This document shows positions 44,301 to 56,493 of a stretch of DNA of 64,000 nucleotides, in pieces. Under the pieces are notes generated by a model that searched no databases, was not told the origin of the DNA, and worked only from the letters and a program-made list of their open reading frames with translations. Both the position numbers and the translations under genes were made by a program. Origin of the DNA: Dactylorhiza incarnata. Lineage: Eukaryota > Streptophyta > Magnoliopsida > Asparagales > Orchidaceae. Positions within the stretch are counted from its first letter, which is position 1. The number at the start of each line of letters is the position of its first letter. The DNA lies in assembly GCA_033032865.1 (NCBI GenBank), contig JAWHQI010000228.1, forward strand, positions 248,001 through 312,000, read 5' to 3'.

Positions 44301-46355
44301 ACACAGTATACTCCAAGGGCTACAACTTTGGTGTCGACCACTTTCTCATCAAAGGTGATATATTATTATTATTATTATTTAAAATAAACTACAGCATAAA
44401 GTGTGACAGAAATTGACAGAAATATTTAATTATATAACTGATTTTGCGTTCGACGAAATGATTACTGCACTCGACGAAAACCGAACAAACCTGCGTTCGA
44501 CAAAGTTAACTGCGCTCGACGAAAGCAGAACAAACCTGCGTTCGACGAACTAAGATCTGCGTTCGACGAACGCTAAACTGCGCTCGATGAAAGCTGAATA
44601 AATCTGCAGTCGACGAAATACTAAACTGCGTTCGATGAACGTTGTGCTCAGTTCGTCGAACTCAACTATCAACACGACGATCTTAACTATCTTTATTTTA
44701 TTTTCTTGTTGATTTAATTCTGTTCGACGAAATGAATTCCGTTCGACGAACTCCATAATCAGTTCGTCGAACTCAACTATCAGATCGACGAATTAAACTA
44801 TTTTATTTTATTTTCTTGTTGAATTAATTCCGTTCGACGAAATGAATTCCGTTCGACTAACACTATTCCAGATCGACGAATTAAATGAAATAAACATAAA
44901 CATTAAGAACACATCCGACGGCTCTCAGTTATCGTCTCCAAGGAGGGGACGACACGCGGCAACCCGACCTGGGCTTCTTTGCGGGGTGATTTCCCGGCCA
45001 TCTTCGCCTCTTTTAGGCCAGCCAATGCCACCACCACCACTGTTGAGGTGGTGGCCGGCGATAGGGGTGGTTGGCCGGCCGGTGGTGGTCGGATCAGGAT
45101 TTTAGAGGAGGGTTAAAGAGTACGTATCGCACCCGTTCGAAAGCACACACCGAGCCCTCTTGAACACGGATCAAGCCCCAAATTTAGAAAGGATCTAGCA
45201 CCAAGGGAGGAGAAGAGGATCAGACCTGTGCAGGGGCTTGTTGTCATGAATTCCGACGAGTCACCATTGATGGTGCTGAAGCTTTCGGTGCCATGCCGAT
45301 CTAGGATTTCTCTGCACGATTCTCACTGGAAAGTTGGGGGATCTCTTCCTCTCTGAGCACTGAAGGAAATGGGGGTTCCAAATCGGGCTTGGGATGGCTT
45401 TATTTCTAAAAGCCATTAATGGCCATTAACAAGATTTCGGTTACAGGTAAATTTCCTTTAATTCAGCCCCTCTGCCCAAAGAAAAATCCAGAATTCGTTT
45501 GTAACTGATGGGGAAAGGTGAATGCCCATCAATTCGGGAGGGATTGAAGGATCAATCGCATTTAAGCTTCATGAAAGCTCTTTTCTCTCTCTCTGATTTG
45601 GAGGAAACTTCCTTTTTCTCTCTCCTAATCACCAAATACAGAACTAAGAGGTAAATTGATAAATTAACAGGCCCACTAGATGGTGGATCTCTTTAGTTGG
45701 GCCTAGTCCAAATGGGTTGGGCTAGATTTAGGTTAAATTAGAGTAATTTGACCTAAATTAGGCTTGAGTTGACTTTGGTCAAACTGACCAATTGGGTTGA
45801 CCCCAAAGGGTGACTTGAGCTCCATTGGCTTCCTTCAAGGGTTAGGAAGGTATAGGTGGAGTCAAATTGACAAGGTGAGGGTGAATTGCCCCTTATTAGG
45901 GCACTTTGACCAAATTAGGGTTTAGGGCAAATTGGTCAAATTGGAGGCCCCATGATGGGGCTTTTTGGTCCATTAGGATCCTTGTACCCATAAAAGGGTA
46001 GGGGCATGGTCAATTTGGCATGGTGGAGGCCAATTGACCTTAATCGAGTTAGTTTGACCAATTTAGGGTTAAGGTTAACTTTAGTCAAATTGGCCTCTTA
46101 GGTTGACCCCAATGGGTCACTGGTGCTTCAAGGAGACCTCTAATGGGTTAGGGATGCTATGGTGCGGTCAAGGTTCAAGGTGGGGCCCTAAAACCAACCC
46201 TAGGCTTGGCATTCGAGAAATTGCAATTTGCAGACCATTTTGGGTTTACTCCCTCTCACCTAAGTTCAAAAGGTCTTGAGCTCTTCCTATGGTTTTGTCA
46301 TGACCTAGTCATTGCAAAACCAACTTAGGGGTCGAGTTGTTTGGGGGATGTTACA
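41327..46355 (-). mobile_element. 3' LTR of GYP-A (5029 bp)
   Basis: On the minus strand it begins TGTAACATCCCC and ends GGGGTCTTACA. It matches 51236-56493 along its length; it lacks about 43 bp after 41707 and about 215 bp after 41744 that the other copy has. The left flank GGTGG (41322-41326) equals the right flank of the other LTR (56494-56498). Contents in sense order: TTGAC array (46105-45735), a GCC-rich block with inverted CCACC repeats (45070-44940), TTCGACGAA array (44890-44445), a long A/T-rich region, and a GC-richer R/U5-like end. Open stretches inside are not genes. Confidence 0.95.
44445..44890 (-). repeat. TTCGACGAA array in GYP-A 3' LTR
   Basis: GCGTTCGACGAA, GCTCGACGAAA, AGTTCGTCGAACT and ATCGACGAATTAA recur about every 20-35 bases in both orientations. 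A ~100-bp block with CTATTTTATTTTATTTTCTTG is itself duplicated (44640-44760 and 44760-44830). Confidence 0.85.
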
Positions 46356-46453
46356 AATCCCAATACATAAAAATAAAAATTTCGTCCTCGAAATTCAGGT
46401 TAAGCCTGTGGGGGTTTCTACTGTTAGGAAGAAAAAGTAACATCCCGGAAAAA
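46356..46453 (-). other. GYP-A 3' UTR and weak purine tract
   Basis: On the minus strand TTTCGAGGACGAAATTTTTA, a conserved pre-tract motif of plant chromoviruses, is followed by GTATTGGGATT and the 3' LTR. The polypurine tract is therefore short and imperfect. Confidence 0.65.
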
Positions 46454-47848
46454 TTAAATTTTACCTGTCGTAAAAAGCTGCCGGTACTTTTGCTGCATCA
46501 AGTCCAGTAGCTCCCAAGTATGCTCTTCCTGTCCATGATTCCTCCATAGGACCTTGACCAGCGGAACCTTCTTGCGCCGCAAGACTCGTAACTCCGTGTC
46601 GTCTATCCGAACCGGCTCCAGGTGAACCGATCGATCAGTAGCTACTGGCCCCTCTGAAGTAGAAACCTGCTGCTCTTGCCGAACTAGAGCCTTCCTAAGT
46701 GAGGAGACGTGGAAAATGTCGTGCAGTCCCTCCAACTCTGGCGGTAGCTCCAATCTGTAAGCCAAGGGACCAATCTTCTCCAGGATCCTATAACGTCCCA
46801 TATACCTCGGACTGAGCTTATTTTGCCCGCGAACCCGCGAGACTCCATGCATCGGACGTATCTTTAAGAAAACCCGGTCTCCCACCTGGAACTCCACCAT
46901 ACGATGATGCGCATCGTAATACTTGGCCTGCCTGCTCTGGGCCTCCAGCATCCTATCTCGAATCAGCCTCACCTGAGCCTCCGTGTCCTCCATGAACTCT
47001 GAGCCAAGTGCCTTGGGATCCTCATCTTGAATCCAAGACAATGGTGTTCTGCATCTCCGTCCGTATAATGCCTCATAAGGTGCCCTGCCTATACTAGCCT
47101 GATGACTGTTGTTGTATGAGAACTCGACTAATGGCAATAGTCTCTCCCATGGCTCCCCGCGGTCCAGAATGCAAAGAAGTAAAAGATCCTCTAGGGTCTG
47201 GTTGGTACGCTCTGTTTGCCCGTCCGTCTGGGGGTGGAAAGCTGTACTAAAAGTCAATCGGGTGCCTAGGTAGGCCTGCACTGCTCTCCACTCCCTTGAC
47301 GTAAATTGTCCATCCCGATCTGACACGATCGTCCTAGGTACACCATGATACCGAACAAACTGCTCCACAAACCTTCGCACCAAAACACTAACCGAATCGT
47401 CCTTCCTGATTGGAATGAACCTGGCCACCTTCGTCAATCTGTCGCCGATCACCCAAATCGAGTCATTTCCCGTACGGGATCGGGGAAGACCGTGTATAAA
47501 GTCCATAGCGATGTCGTCGAACTTCCACTCCGGCACCGAAAGTGGCTGCAATAATCCTGCTGGGTTCCGGCACTCCGCCTTCATGAGTTGGAAAGACTCG
47601 CAGTGGATCACAAAATATACGATGTCTTTCTTCATGCCAGGCCAATACATGGTCCTCTTCAAATCCGCAGTCATCTTGGTAATGCCCGGGTGTACGGAAT
47701 ATCTACTGCAATGAGCCTCTGACATAATATCCTCCCGAATCCGGCCCCCTGCCGGTATATACACTCGGCCTCTAAAACTCAACAGGTCGTCCTTCAATGA
47801 ATAATCTCCAGCTGAGCCTGCCTCCAAGGCTCTGAATATCGGCTCCAA
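46454..47848 (-). CDS. pol: GYP-A integrase with chromodomain-like tail
   Basis: An open stretch of 464 codons encodes the C-terminal part of pol. It has the zinc module (YSVHPGITKMTADLKRTMYW; the paired Cys are reduced to CESF, one lost), the integrase core with MDFIHG, SDRDGQF and GQTERTN (catalytic D, D, E all present), YNNSHQASIGRAPYEALYGR, the GDRVFLKIRPMHGVSRV and KLSPRYMGRYRILE blocks, LHDIFHVSSLRKA, and a chromodomain-like end with VPLVKVLWRNHGQEEHTWEL. Integrase inserts the DNA copy, and such chromodomains can steer insertion to heterochromatin. It is part of one polyprotein, separated from RT only by a stop near 47946. Confidence 0.88.
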   Translation of the reverse strand: MEPIFRALEAGSAGDYSLKDDLLSFRGRVYIPAGGRIREDIMSEAHCSRYSVHPGITKMTADLKRTMYWPGMKKDIVYFVIHCESFQLMKAECRNPAGLLQPLSVPEWKFDDIAMDFIHGLPRSRTGNDSIWVIGDRLTKVARFIPIRKDDSVSVLVRRFVEQFVRYHGVPRTIVSDRDGQFTSREWRAVQAYLGTRLTFSTAFHPQTDGQTERTNQTLEDLLLLCILDRGEPWERLLPLVEFSYNNSHQASIGRAPYEALYGRRCRTPLSWIQDEDPKALGSEFMEDTEAQVRLIRDRMLEAQSRQAKYYDAHHRMVEFQVGDRVFLKIRPMHGVSRVRGQNKLSPRYMGRYRILEKIGPLAYRLELPPELEGLHDIFHVSSLRKALVRQEQQVSTSEGPVATDRSVHLEPVRIDDTELRVLRRKKVPLVKVLWRNHGQEEHTWELLDLMQQKYRQLFTTGKI

Positions 47849-47891
47849 CTTGGCATCCTGCCTCTGCCCATCCCTGATGTGGTCTTGAATG

Positions 47892-49290
47892 TCATAATTG
47901 GTACTCGTCGTCGCTAAGAACTCCTCGTATAGATCCGGATCGTCCTAAGATACTAGAGAGATCTGCATGTCCTCGAACATCCGCACTAACTCCATGGCCA
48001 TCAACGTGGGCTCTGCTCCAGACGTGGTAGCTCTCTTGCTCAGTGCGTCTGCTACTACATTCGCCTTCCCTGGGTGGAAATGCATCGTGTACTGATAGTC
48101 TGATAAGAACTCCACCCATAGCCTCTGCCGGATATTCAGCTCCTTCTACGTATCTACATACTTCAGATTCTTGTGATCTGAGAAAATGTCGCAGTGGACA
48201 CCATAGAGGTAGTGTCGCCAGATCTTGAGAGGGAATACGACTGCTCCCATCTCCAATTCATGCACTGGGTAATTCCGCTCGTGATTCTTCAACTGGCGGG
48301 AGGTGTAAGCTATCATATGCCCATTCTGTATCAGAACGGCACCCTTCCCCTGGTATGACGCATCCGTATACACATGGAATCCTTCCCTCCCCGATGTAAG
48401 GGCAAGGATGGGAGCCGAAGTAAGCCGACCCTTCAGCTCCTGGAAGGCTACCTCACACTGCGGCGTCCATGTAAAAGCAGCATCCTTCTTCTCCAGGGAT
48501 GTGAGCGGGAGGGCTATCTGGGAAACCCCTGAACGAACTTCCGATAATAGCCGACAAGTCCCAAGAAACTCCGCACGTCGGTGGCTGTCTTTAGCGGCGG
48601 CCAATCCCGTACTGCCTGAATCTTTGCTGGATCCATTGCTAGGCTAGCTCCACTGATAATGTGGCCTAGGAAGGCCACCTCCATCAGCCAAAACTGACAC
48701 TTGCTGAACTTCGCATACAAATGATGCTCCCGAAGCTTCTCCAAGGTTAGTGCCAAATGTCGTGCATGCTCCTCCTCCGTCCTCGAGTAGATGAGGATGT
48801 CGTCAATGAACACAATGACAAAGATGTCGAGATAAGGCTCGAACACCCAGTTCATCAGGCTCATGAAGGCTGAAGGTGTATTCGTGAGCCCGAACGGCAT
48901 CACAGTGAACTCATACAGTCCATATCGGCTGCTGAAAGCCGTCTTCGGGATATCCTCCTCCTGGATCCTCAGCTGATAATACCCAGACCTCAAATCCAGC
49001 TTCGAGAAGCAGTGGGCTCCCTCCAGCTGGTCAAACAACTTGTCTATCCTTGGCAGAGCGTACGTGTTCTGCACCGTCAGCCTATTCAGAGCTCTGTAGT
49101 CGATGCACAATCTGAGCGTCCCATCCTTCTTCTTCACGAATAACACCGGAGCTCCCCAAGGTGAGGAACTCGGTCTAACGAACCCAACTTCTACCAGCTC
49201 CTGCAGCTGGCTCCGAAACTCCACTAGCTCCTTTGGGGCCATCCGGTAGGGGGCCCTAGATACCGGCTTAGCCCCCGGCACCAGTTGGAT
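47892..49290 (-). pseudogene. pol: GYP-A reverse transcriptase and RNase H, few breaks
   Basis: RT runs from 49281: [89 protein letters not shown] and the catalytic FIDD in [11 protein letters not shown]. RNase H (48604-48146) has [21 protein letters not shown] and [13 protein letters not shown] frameshift at about 48520-48560 joins them. A stop at 48146 and one near 47946 separate the RNase H end (ADALSKRA near 48030) from integrase. A stop at 49290 precedes RT. This pol is far better kept than that of GYP-B. Confidence 0.88.
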
Positions 49291-49841
49291 TTAGAAATCC
49301 TTCTCGCGGTGCGGTGGCAATCTGGGAAGCTTCTCCAAAAAAACATCAGCAAAATCCCGTACGACCGGGATACTTGACACTGAGTCCTTGACTTCAGTCG
49401 CCTCGAAGAGCACCTTATATACCTCGTCACCCTGCAGGTGGGCCTTGACGGCCTGAATAGATGATAAGAAGAGACGAGAGGTGGGTTGAGTACCTTCAAA
49501 AACTACTTCACCGTCTTCATGCTTAAGAACGATCCTCCTTATCGGGCAGTCAATCCTTGCCAGGTTCCCGTACAGCCAACTCATGCCCAGGATCAGGTCA
49601 TAGTCTTTCATCTTCAGCACAGTTGTCGGGGCCTCGAACAGTCTTCCTCCAATCTCCACCCTCATGCTGCACGTGGCATTTGTTAGAACCTCCTATCTGT
49701 CCGAAAATTGCACCCTCCTATAATCGCTCCTGAAATGTTGGACTTGGTCCAGGTCTGTGATAAACTTAGCCAAGACGAACAAGTGCGAGGTACACATATC
49801 GAACGAGGTAAAAGCGGGTTTGTCGTAAATGCGTACTAAAC
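49291..49841 (-). pseudogene. pol: GYP-A protease, catalytic motif lost
   Basis: After the predicted intron, minus-strand coding sequence resumes with LVRIYDKPAFTSFDMCTSHL; the expected D-T/S-G-A-S active-site motif reads D-M-C-T-S, so the protease cannot be active. One or more stops lie near 49690. From 49665 an open stretch carries the retropepsin C-terminal block with LILGMSWLYGNLARIDC and a linker towards RT (DFADVFLEKLPRLPPHR). Confidence 0.8.
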
Positions 49842-49926
49842 CTAAGGGTTTTGTTGTTTGGTTCAATGCTAATGTAAAACTAAAACTTACAAGGTACAAA
49901 CAATTAAAAGAAACACATCAAAGTAC
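49842..49926 (-). other. Predicted 85-nt intron between gag and protease of GYP-A
   Basis: On the minus strand the segment begins GTACTTTGATG and ends ACCCTTAG, with a T-rich, A/T-rich body. Joining 49927 to 49841 continues a single frame from the gag tail (ARVIT-G) into the protease, in phase 1 within a Gly codon. The position and phase equal those of GYP-B (14398-14468), while the intron sequences themselves differ. No transcript evidence is available. Confidence 0.65.
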
Positions 49927-51044
49927 CTGTGATGACCCTTGCTGGATCCCGGGGCCTTGACAGATCTAGGGCGTACATCTGCTCCCTGTACTGTCTCCGA
50001 TCATCGCCCTGAAATCCACAACCTCGTCCACGTCCTCGGCCCCCGGTATGCTAGCCCCGTGGTGCTGTCTGTAGTGCTAGTGGTGCATTCCTCTGAGGGC
50101 AGTTTCTCCTGATGTGGCCGGTCTGGTGGCAGTGGTAGCACTCCGGAGGTGGCCCACCTCCTCCAATCCTCGGCATCTCCCAAATCTGCAGAGGCTGAGG
50201 AGTCAGCACTACCGGCTCTCTTTGCACCTCTCTTTCCTCCTGGCGGGGTCGGACCTCCATCCTTCTTTCCCCAGTGTCTCGGCCTCTCGGCTGTTCCCTT
50301 CTGCCTCCTCATCCCTGCTCCTCCATCGGTCTCTTTCTCCCACGAACAGCTTGCTGGTCTACCTCTAGCTTCTTGGCCATCTCCAGGATGTTGGTCATAC
50401 TGTCGTCGGAGACGAAGAGGAGGGTCTTGCTCAGCTCATCATGAAGACCCTTGTAGAACCTCTTTGCGTATCCTGTATCGTCCAGCTGATACGAAACCAT
50501 AAACCGGGATAGGTGGGTAAACTTCCGGTGATACTCCAGAATTGTCCTGCTCCCCTCTCAACTGCAAAAACCTGTCCTCCAGCTCGTCTCTTGCAGACTG
50601 CGGCACAAAATGCCCCAGTAGTGTTGCCTTGATATCAGCCCACGAAACGTCCGCTGCCTCCAGTCCTGCATAAGTCGTATCCAGGAACCTCTTCCACCAT
50701 CTCATGGCCTGGGACTCCAAGCAAGAAACCACCAGTGGCACCTCCATATCTTCCGGGCACTGAATCCCTGTGAACATTTCCTCCATGATGTCCACCCACT
50801 CCTCGGTCCTCACAACGGTCTCTGTCCCGATGTATGACGGTGGGGAGAGGCCTAGAAAGATGTTCAGCCAGTTGGCCCCAGGGTTTTGTTGAGGAGTCGA
50901 TGCCTGATGTGCCCTGAAAGTCTCCAGAATGGCAGCCAGTGCCTGTCCCAACTCCGACTGCTGGAACGGGGTAGGAGCCGGTGGTGGGACGATGTTTGGA
51001 GTCGGTGGAACTCCATGTTGTGGTGTAGGGTTCGTCGCGGGCTA
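49927..51044 (-). pseudogene. gag: GYP-A gag, broken
   Basis: The minus strand from about 51044 encodes a Pro-rich N-terminus, then a capsid core (WVDIMEEMFTGIQCPEDMEV, CLESQAMRWWKRF, WADIKATLLGHFVPQSARDE). No ATG is found at the obvious start. A frameshift near 50530 is followed by more capsid (YAKRFYKGLHDELSKTLLF) to about 50309. A second shift leads to the intact nucleocapsid knuckle CYHCHQTGHIRRNC (50140-50099). A TAG at 50051 interrupts an Arg/Gly-rich tail, which then runs in frame to the intron. Confidence 0.85.
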
Positions 51045-51235
51045 CACAAGAAAAATTACACTCGTAAGGGCCTTTGCTAAAGAAAATTCAGTTACAAGTG
51101 GATCTTTTCATGCGATTTCCCTTATGGGCACACCATTGCTTCCGCTACTAGTTTGTCCTCAAACTAAGCTCGCGCAGGGTGGCCCAGGGATTGTGGACTT
51201 CTTTTCTTCAGATCGAGGATTCCTCAGATACCACT
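51045..51235 (-). other. GYP-A leader and primer-binding site
   Basis: On the minus strand, two bases after the 5' LTR, TGGTATCTGAGGAA (51233-51220) resembles the initiator-methionine tRNA complement TGGTATCAGAG with one change. The remaining ~175 bases are untranslated leader with no other visible feature. Confidence 0.8.
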
Positions 51236-54200
51236 TGTAAGACCCCATTTTTTTTCCAAACACCCGGGTCTTAGGCCCAGAACCGCCGTTTTGCGGTGAC
51301 ACCCTCGCTCGGAAAGGTTGCCACTACAAAATGCCGATGCTGCCGGCCAAATTAATCACGAAGAAGCAAGAACAAGAACAGAAAAGAAACCAAGTCCACA
51401 TCACATAGCAAAGTATGACATCCATAAGGAGATGTCCACATAAACATAACTGAAATAAAGGAAAGAGAGAACAAGGGCTCCTGCCTGATACATCATAGCC
51501 TCACTACAAATTCACTCGCAGAAGAAAATCAACTAGAACTAAAAGACACTCACGGATCCCATCATCGGTGCTCCCGTGCTAGACTGCCCCGCCTCCATCT
51601 GCACCGGCCTCTGGTGCTGCTCCGTCGCCGCGGTCTCCTAAAATGATAAGGTCCACCGACCGTTAGTCAAAAAGACTAAGCCAATCCCCCACCCCTCCCC
51701 TGGTGACTCCTAGGCACCGAGCGGGAAGGATGAAGCGAAGGACAACAAGGGGTATAATCAAAAAGCAGATGACAGTGTATAATCTACAGGAAGAGTTCTA
51801 CCACTACTCAAGTATATATATACATAAACGCAGTAGTTAATAAAGCATAGTAAGAGCAGGTAAAGAATAAGTAAAGGCATATATAATAGAAAAGTAACCA
51901 TTGATTTATAGGAATGCCCACACAAACCTATAGACCAAGGGGTCAGTTAGCAAGGCCTATCGTATAAGAAGTCCCATAACCAACTTATACGATAGGGGTA
52001 GGGGTTGAAATGCAATGTTTATGCTATGACATGCAAGGTATGCAGTTTATGCTATGTTCACACAAGTGCAACTCACACACCACGACTCTATGCGCAGAGA
52101 ACTTTAGTTCCCCATTTTTGGAGGTAGCAAGACTCTCAGGATACTCCCGTAGTGGCAAACGGAAGTGGTGGGTTGGGCTTCGCCCACCTCTAGGTTGGTA
52201 TATGCACTACCTAACCTAGACCTATCGTACGCCTCAACGCAAAACTGCGGAGCGTCTGCGTACTCTTACTGGCTGGACCACCAGACGTTTAAGGCTAAGT
52301 GCAAATTCCACACTTGCCGAGCCCGAGTATCAATGTCGGTGCAACGACCGCCGACACTAAGGACCCACCACCTTATGCACATGCATTATTACTAACTAAC
52401 TACAATCTCTAAACCACAAACCACCTGGGCATAACTTGCCCGACCAAGAGCCAATCTAAGTCACAAACTCACAGGATCAACCATCCGCACCAACCACCAC
52501 CGAGCCTACAGCTCGGGGTACCAGACCAACTAAACTCCCATGACAACGAAGTGTTAGTGAGTGTATTATTAATTAGTCTTGAGTATCATCTTACTCCTAC
52601 GACTTAGGGTAAATCTTGGACTTCCCGAGGGTTACCCTGTAAGAGGCTCACTACGGTACTAGGAGCTATATCGGGATGACACCCCAAGGCTCCCTTTCTT
52701 AAGATACTTAGTGTTGTTGGTATCTACCCATAAGATTTCCCTTCTACCATTTCTCCTGGGTTTGACCTAAGTGTTTCAAGACACACCAGGGGAAAGACGA
52801 TCTTTCGTCAATCCCTAGAACAACCTTACTCTTAACCCGCCAAGTACACTTTCCTCACATACACCTCCTGGGGTGGACATCTAACTAATTAACCAACCCA
52901 TGTGCACCATCTGCATAGTATTTCCACCTAGTAGGCCACTAAATACCTAAATTTCACAGTTTTACTAAACGCAGACCAAGCTAACTATATGAAGCTTACA
53001 ACTAGAGGTACTCCAAATATTCATCCAATTGACCCAAGATAATTACTGGGGGTCTATCATGATGTTATAAGACTAGATCCAGAGGATCACAGTTTTCCTT
53101 AATTATTTATTATTTATTTTAATATCTCCAAACATTTGTCAAGTATGAAAATGAACATGAAGTATAAAGAATTCTTATGATATGGCTCTCCAAAAATTAT
53201 GATAAATCTAGGATGACAAAATAATAGCAAATACATCATATCATATTTTTACAGTAAGAATTTGTCCTCAATAATTAATATTTATTATCCATCCAGGTTT
53301 GTGAATTTGTGAAGGAACCACCAAAAATATCTACACCAAAATTATGGGAAAAATACTGAGCTCTTGTTTTCATCAGAAAAGCCTACTTACTAAATTTCAG
53401 AATTTAAGGAAATCATTTTCTCACTTAAATAAATACTTTAAGAAAACCTCAAATTATATAAATTGTGAAGTAGCTCACTGATTTAAGTCTTCAAAAATTC
53501 TATAAAAATCACAAAGCTTCCTAATGCTCTGAAATTTCCTATCACCATGTTGCACATTTTTCCAGAGAGTTTTGGACCCTCAAATGTTTTTCTTAATTCT
53601 AAATCAAGAAAGGTGCCTTGTGAATGAAGTACTGGTTAAATCATTTAATAAAATACACAAATATTACTAGAGGTCTAAACCATGATTCCAAAGGCACTCC
53701 CAAGGTTTCATCTCCATACAAGACATTTTGGGCATGTAAATGTCTCTTATAAGAAAATTCTCTAAAGGGGTTAAGACCTATTTCAAAGGGAATACTTGTT
53801 CCTAAAATTCTTACAAAATTACCCAAGGCCCATTTACTTCCTATGAACTTATCCACCAAGTCTCATAGCCATCAAGGGATTTTGACCACATGGCCTTCAC
53901 AAGGTCCTAAATGTACACCTAGGAATACAACTAGTGTTTTAGGGCTTAACCACCCCCACACCACCCCAAACCACCCATGGGGGTACTTTAGGTGATCCTA
54001 AATCAGTGGAGAAGGTTCCACCTCATGGTGAGAAGATTTGACCACAAAATCCCAAGGTAAACACCATGCCCTAACTATGACCCCATTTGACCTAACTTGG
54101 GTTAACCAATTACTCAATCAAAACAGTCCCAATTGGGCTGTGATTTTTACCTAGATCATAGCATAACCCTAAGGAGCACCCACCAAAATTTGGAGGGCAT

Positions 54201-56493
54201 TGGAGGTCATTTGACCACAAATTAATTAATATATGATTTATGAAATTATCTCAAAACCTTAGAAAAAGGTTCTCCTAAAAATCCCATCTTTTAGTATGTT
54301 GTGTGGGTGTATATAACTAGCCTAGGATTCAAATATCAAGGCCATAGCATCTACCAATAAAAAGATGTGAAGGAAAGAGTGACTTCCCTGTCCTAGGGAC
54401 CAGTCCCACCATTTTGGCTCTACAGGGAGCTACAGAACTCCTTCTGGGGTGAAATTAATTTTAAAACACAGTAGACTCCAAAGGCTAATACTTTGGTCTT
54501 GACCACTTTCTCATCAGAGGTGATCTAGTATTTTTAATATTTAAAATAAACTACAGCATAAAGTGTGGTAGAAATTGGCAGAAACATTTAATTATATAAC
54601 TGATTCTGCGTTCGACGAAATGTTAACTGCGCTCGACGAAAATCGAACAAACCTGTGTTCGACGAAGTTAACTACGCTCGACGAAAGCAGAACAAACCTG
54701 CGTACGACGAACTAAGATCTGCGTTCGACGAACGCTAAACTGCGCTCGACGAAAGCTGAATAAATCTGCCGTCGACGAAATACTAAACTGCGTTCGACAA
54801 ACACCGTGCTCAGTTCGTCGAACTCAACTATCAGCACGACGATCTTAACTATATTTATTTTATTTTCTTGTTGAATTAATTCCATTCGATGAAATGAATT
54901 CCGTTCGACGAACTCCATAATTAGTTCGTCGAACTCAACTATCAGATCGACGAATTAAACTATTTTATTTTATTTTCTTGTTAAATTAATTCCGTTCGAC
55001 GAAATGAATTTCGTTCGACTAACATTATTCCAGATCGACGAATTAAATGAAATAAACGTAAAAATTAAGAACAAATCTGACGGCTCTCAGTTATCGTCCC
55101 CAAAGAGGGGACGGCGCGCGACAGCCTGACCGGGGCTTCTTTGCGGGGTGATTTCCCGGCCACCTTCGCCTCTTTCCGGCCAGCCAATGCCACCACCGCC
55201 TCCGTTGAGGTGGTGGCCGGCGATAGGGGTGGTTTGCAGGCTGGTGGTGGTCGAAACGGGATTTTAGAGGAGGGTAAAAGAGTACGTATCGCACCCTTTT
55301 GGAAGCACAAACCGAGCCCTTTTGAACACGGATCAAGCCCCAAATTTAGAAAGGATCTAGCACCAAGGGAGGAGAAGAGGATCGGACCTGTGCAGGGGCT
55401 TGTTTTCGTGAATTTCGATGAGTCACCATTGATGGTGCTGAAGCTTTCGGTGCCATGCCGATCTAGGATTTCTCTGCACGATTCTCACTGGAAAGTTGGG
55501 GGATCTCTTCCTCTCTGAGCACTGAAGGAAATGGGGGTTCCAAATCAGGCTTGGGATGGCTTTATTTCTAAAAGCCATTAATGGCCATTAACAAGATTTC
55601 GGTTACACCTAAATTTCCTTTAATTCAGCCCTTCATTTGTAACTGATGGGGAAAGGTGAATGCCCATCAATTGGGGAGGAATTGAAGGGTGAATCGCATT
55701 TAAGCTCCATGAATGCTCTTTTCTCTCTCTCCGATTTGGGGGAAACTTCCTTTTTCTCTCTCCTAATCACCAAATACTGAACTAAGAGGTAAATTCAGAA
55801 ATTAGCAGGCCCACTAGATGGTGGATCTCTTTAGTTGGGCCTAGCCTAAATGGGTTGGGATAGATTTAGGTTAAATTAGAGTAATTTGACCTAAATTAGG
55901 CTTGAGTTGACTTTGGTCAAACTGACCAATTGGGTTGACCCCAAAGGGTGACTTGAGCTCCATTTGCTTCCCTCAAGGTTTAGGAAGGTATAGGTGGAGT
56001 CAATATGACAAGGTGAGGGTGAATTGCCCCTTATTAGGGCACTTTGACCAAATTAGGGTTTAGGGCAAATTGGTCAAATTGGAGGCCCCATGATGGGGCT
56101 TTTTGGTCCATTAGGATCCTAGTACCCATAAAAGGGTAGGGGCTTGGTCAATTTGGCATGGTGGGGGCCAATTGACCTTAATCGAGTTAGTTTGACCAAT
56201 TTAGGGTTAAGGTTAACTTTAGTCAAATTGGCCTCTTAGGTTGACCCCAATGGGTCACTGGTGCTTCAAGGAGACCTCTAATGGGTTAGGGATTCTATGG
56301 TTGGGTCAAGGTTCAAGGTGGGGCCCTAAAGCCCAACCCTAGGCTTAGTATTTGAGAAATTGTTATTTGCAGACCACTTGGGTTTTCTCCCTCTCACCTA
56401 AGTTCAAAAGGCCTTGAGCCCTTCCTATGGTTTTGTCATGACCTAGTCATGGAAAAACCTACTTAGGGGTCTAGTTGTTTGGTGGATGTTGCA
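51236..56493 (-). mobile_element. 5' LTR of GYP-A (5258 bp)
   Basis: Its boundaries are TGTAAGACC...GATGTTGCA on the plus strand, so the sense start TGCAACATCC has one change from the other LTR's TGTAACATCC. It carries the complete version of the region partly deleted in the 3' LTR (51617-51910). The right flank GGTGG (56494-56498) is the target duplication. It is longer than the whole 4880-bp interior. A TTGAC array is at 56250-55875 and a TTCGACGAA array at 55045-54605. Confidence 0.95.
54605..55045 (-). repeat. TTCGACGAA array in GYP-A 5' LTR
   Basis: It has the same composition and order as 44445-44890 with scattered substitutions, many of them CG to TG or CA as expected from decay of methylated CG. 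Confidence 0.85.

Noticed and set aside
49693..49899. Separate minus-strand gene of 68 codons
   Set aside because: It starts inside the predicted intron and continues as the protease exon of GYP-A.
55065..55518. ORFs of 81-125 codons in the GYP-A 5' LTR
   Set aside because: The 3' LTR counterpart (44842-45360) is broken and no known domain is seen; this is LTR sequence.
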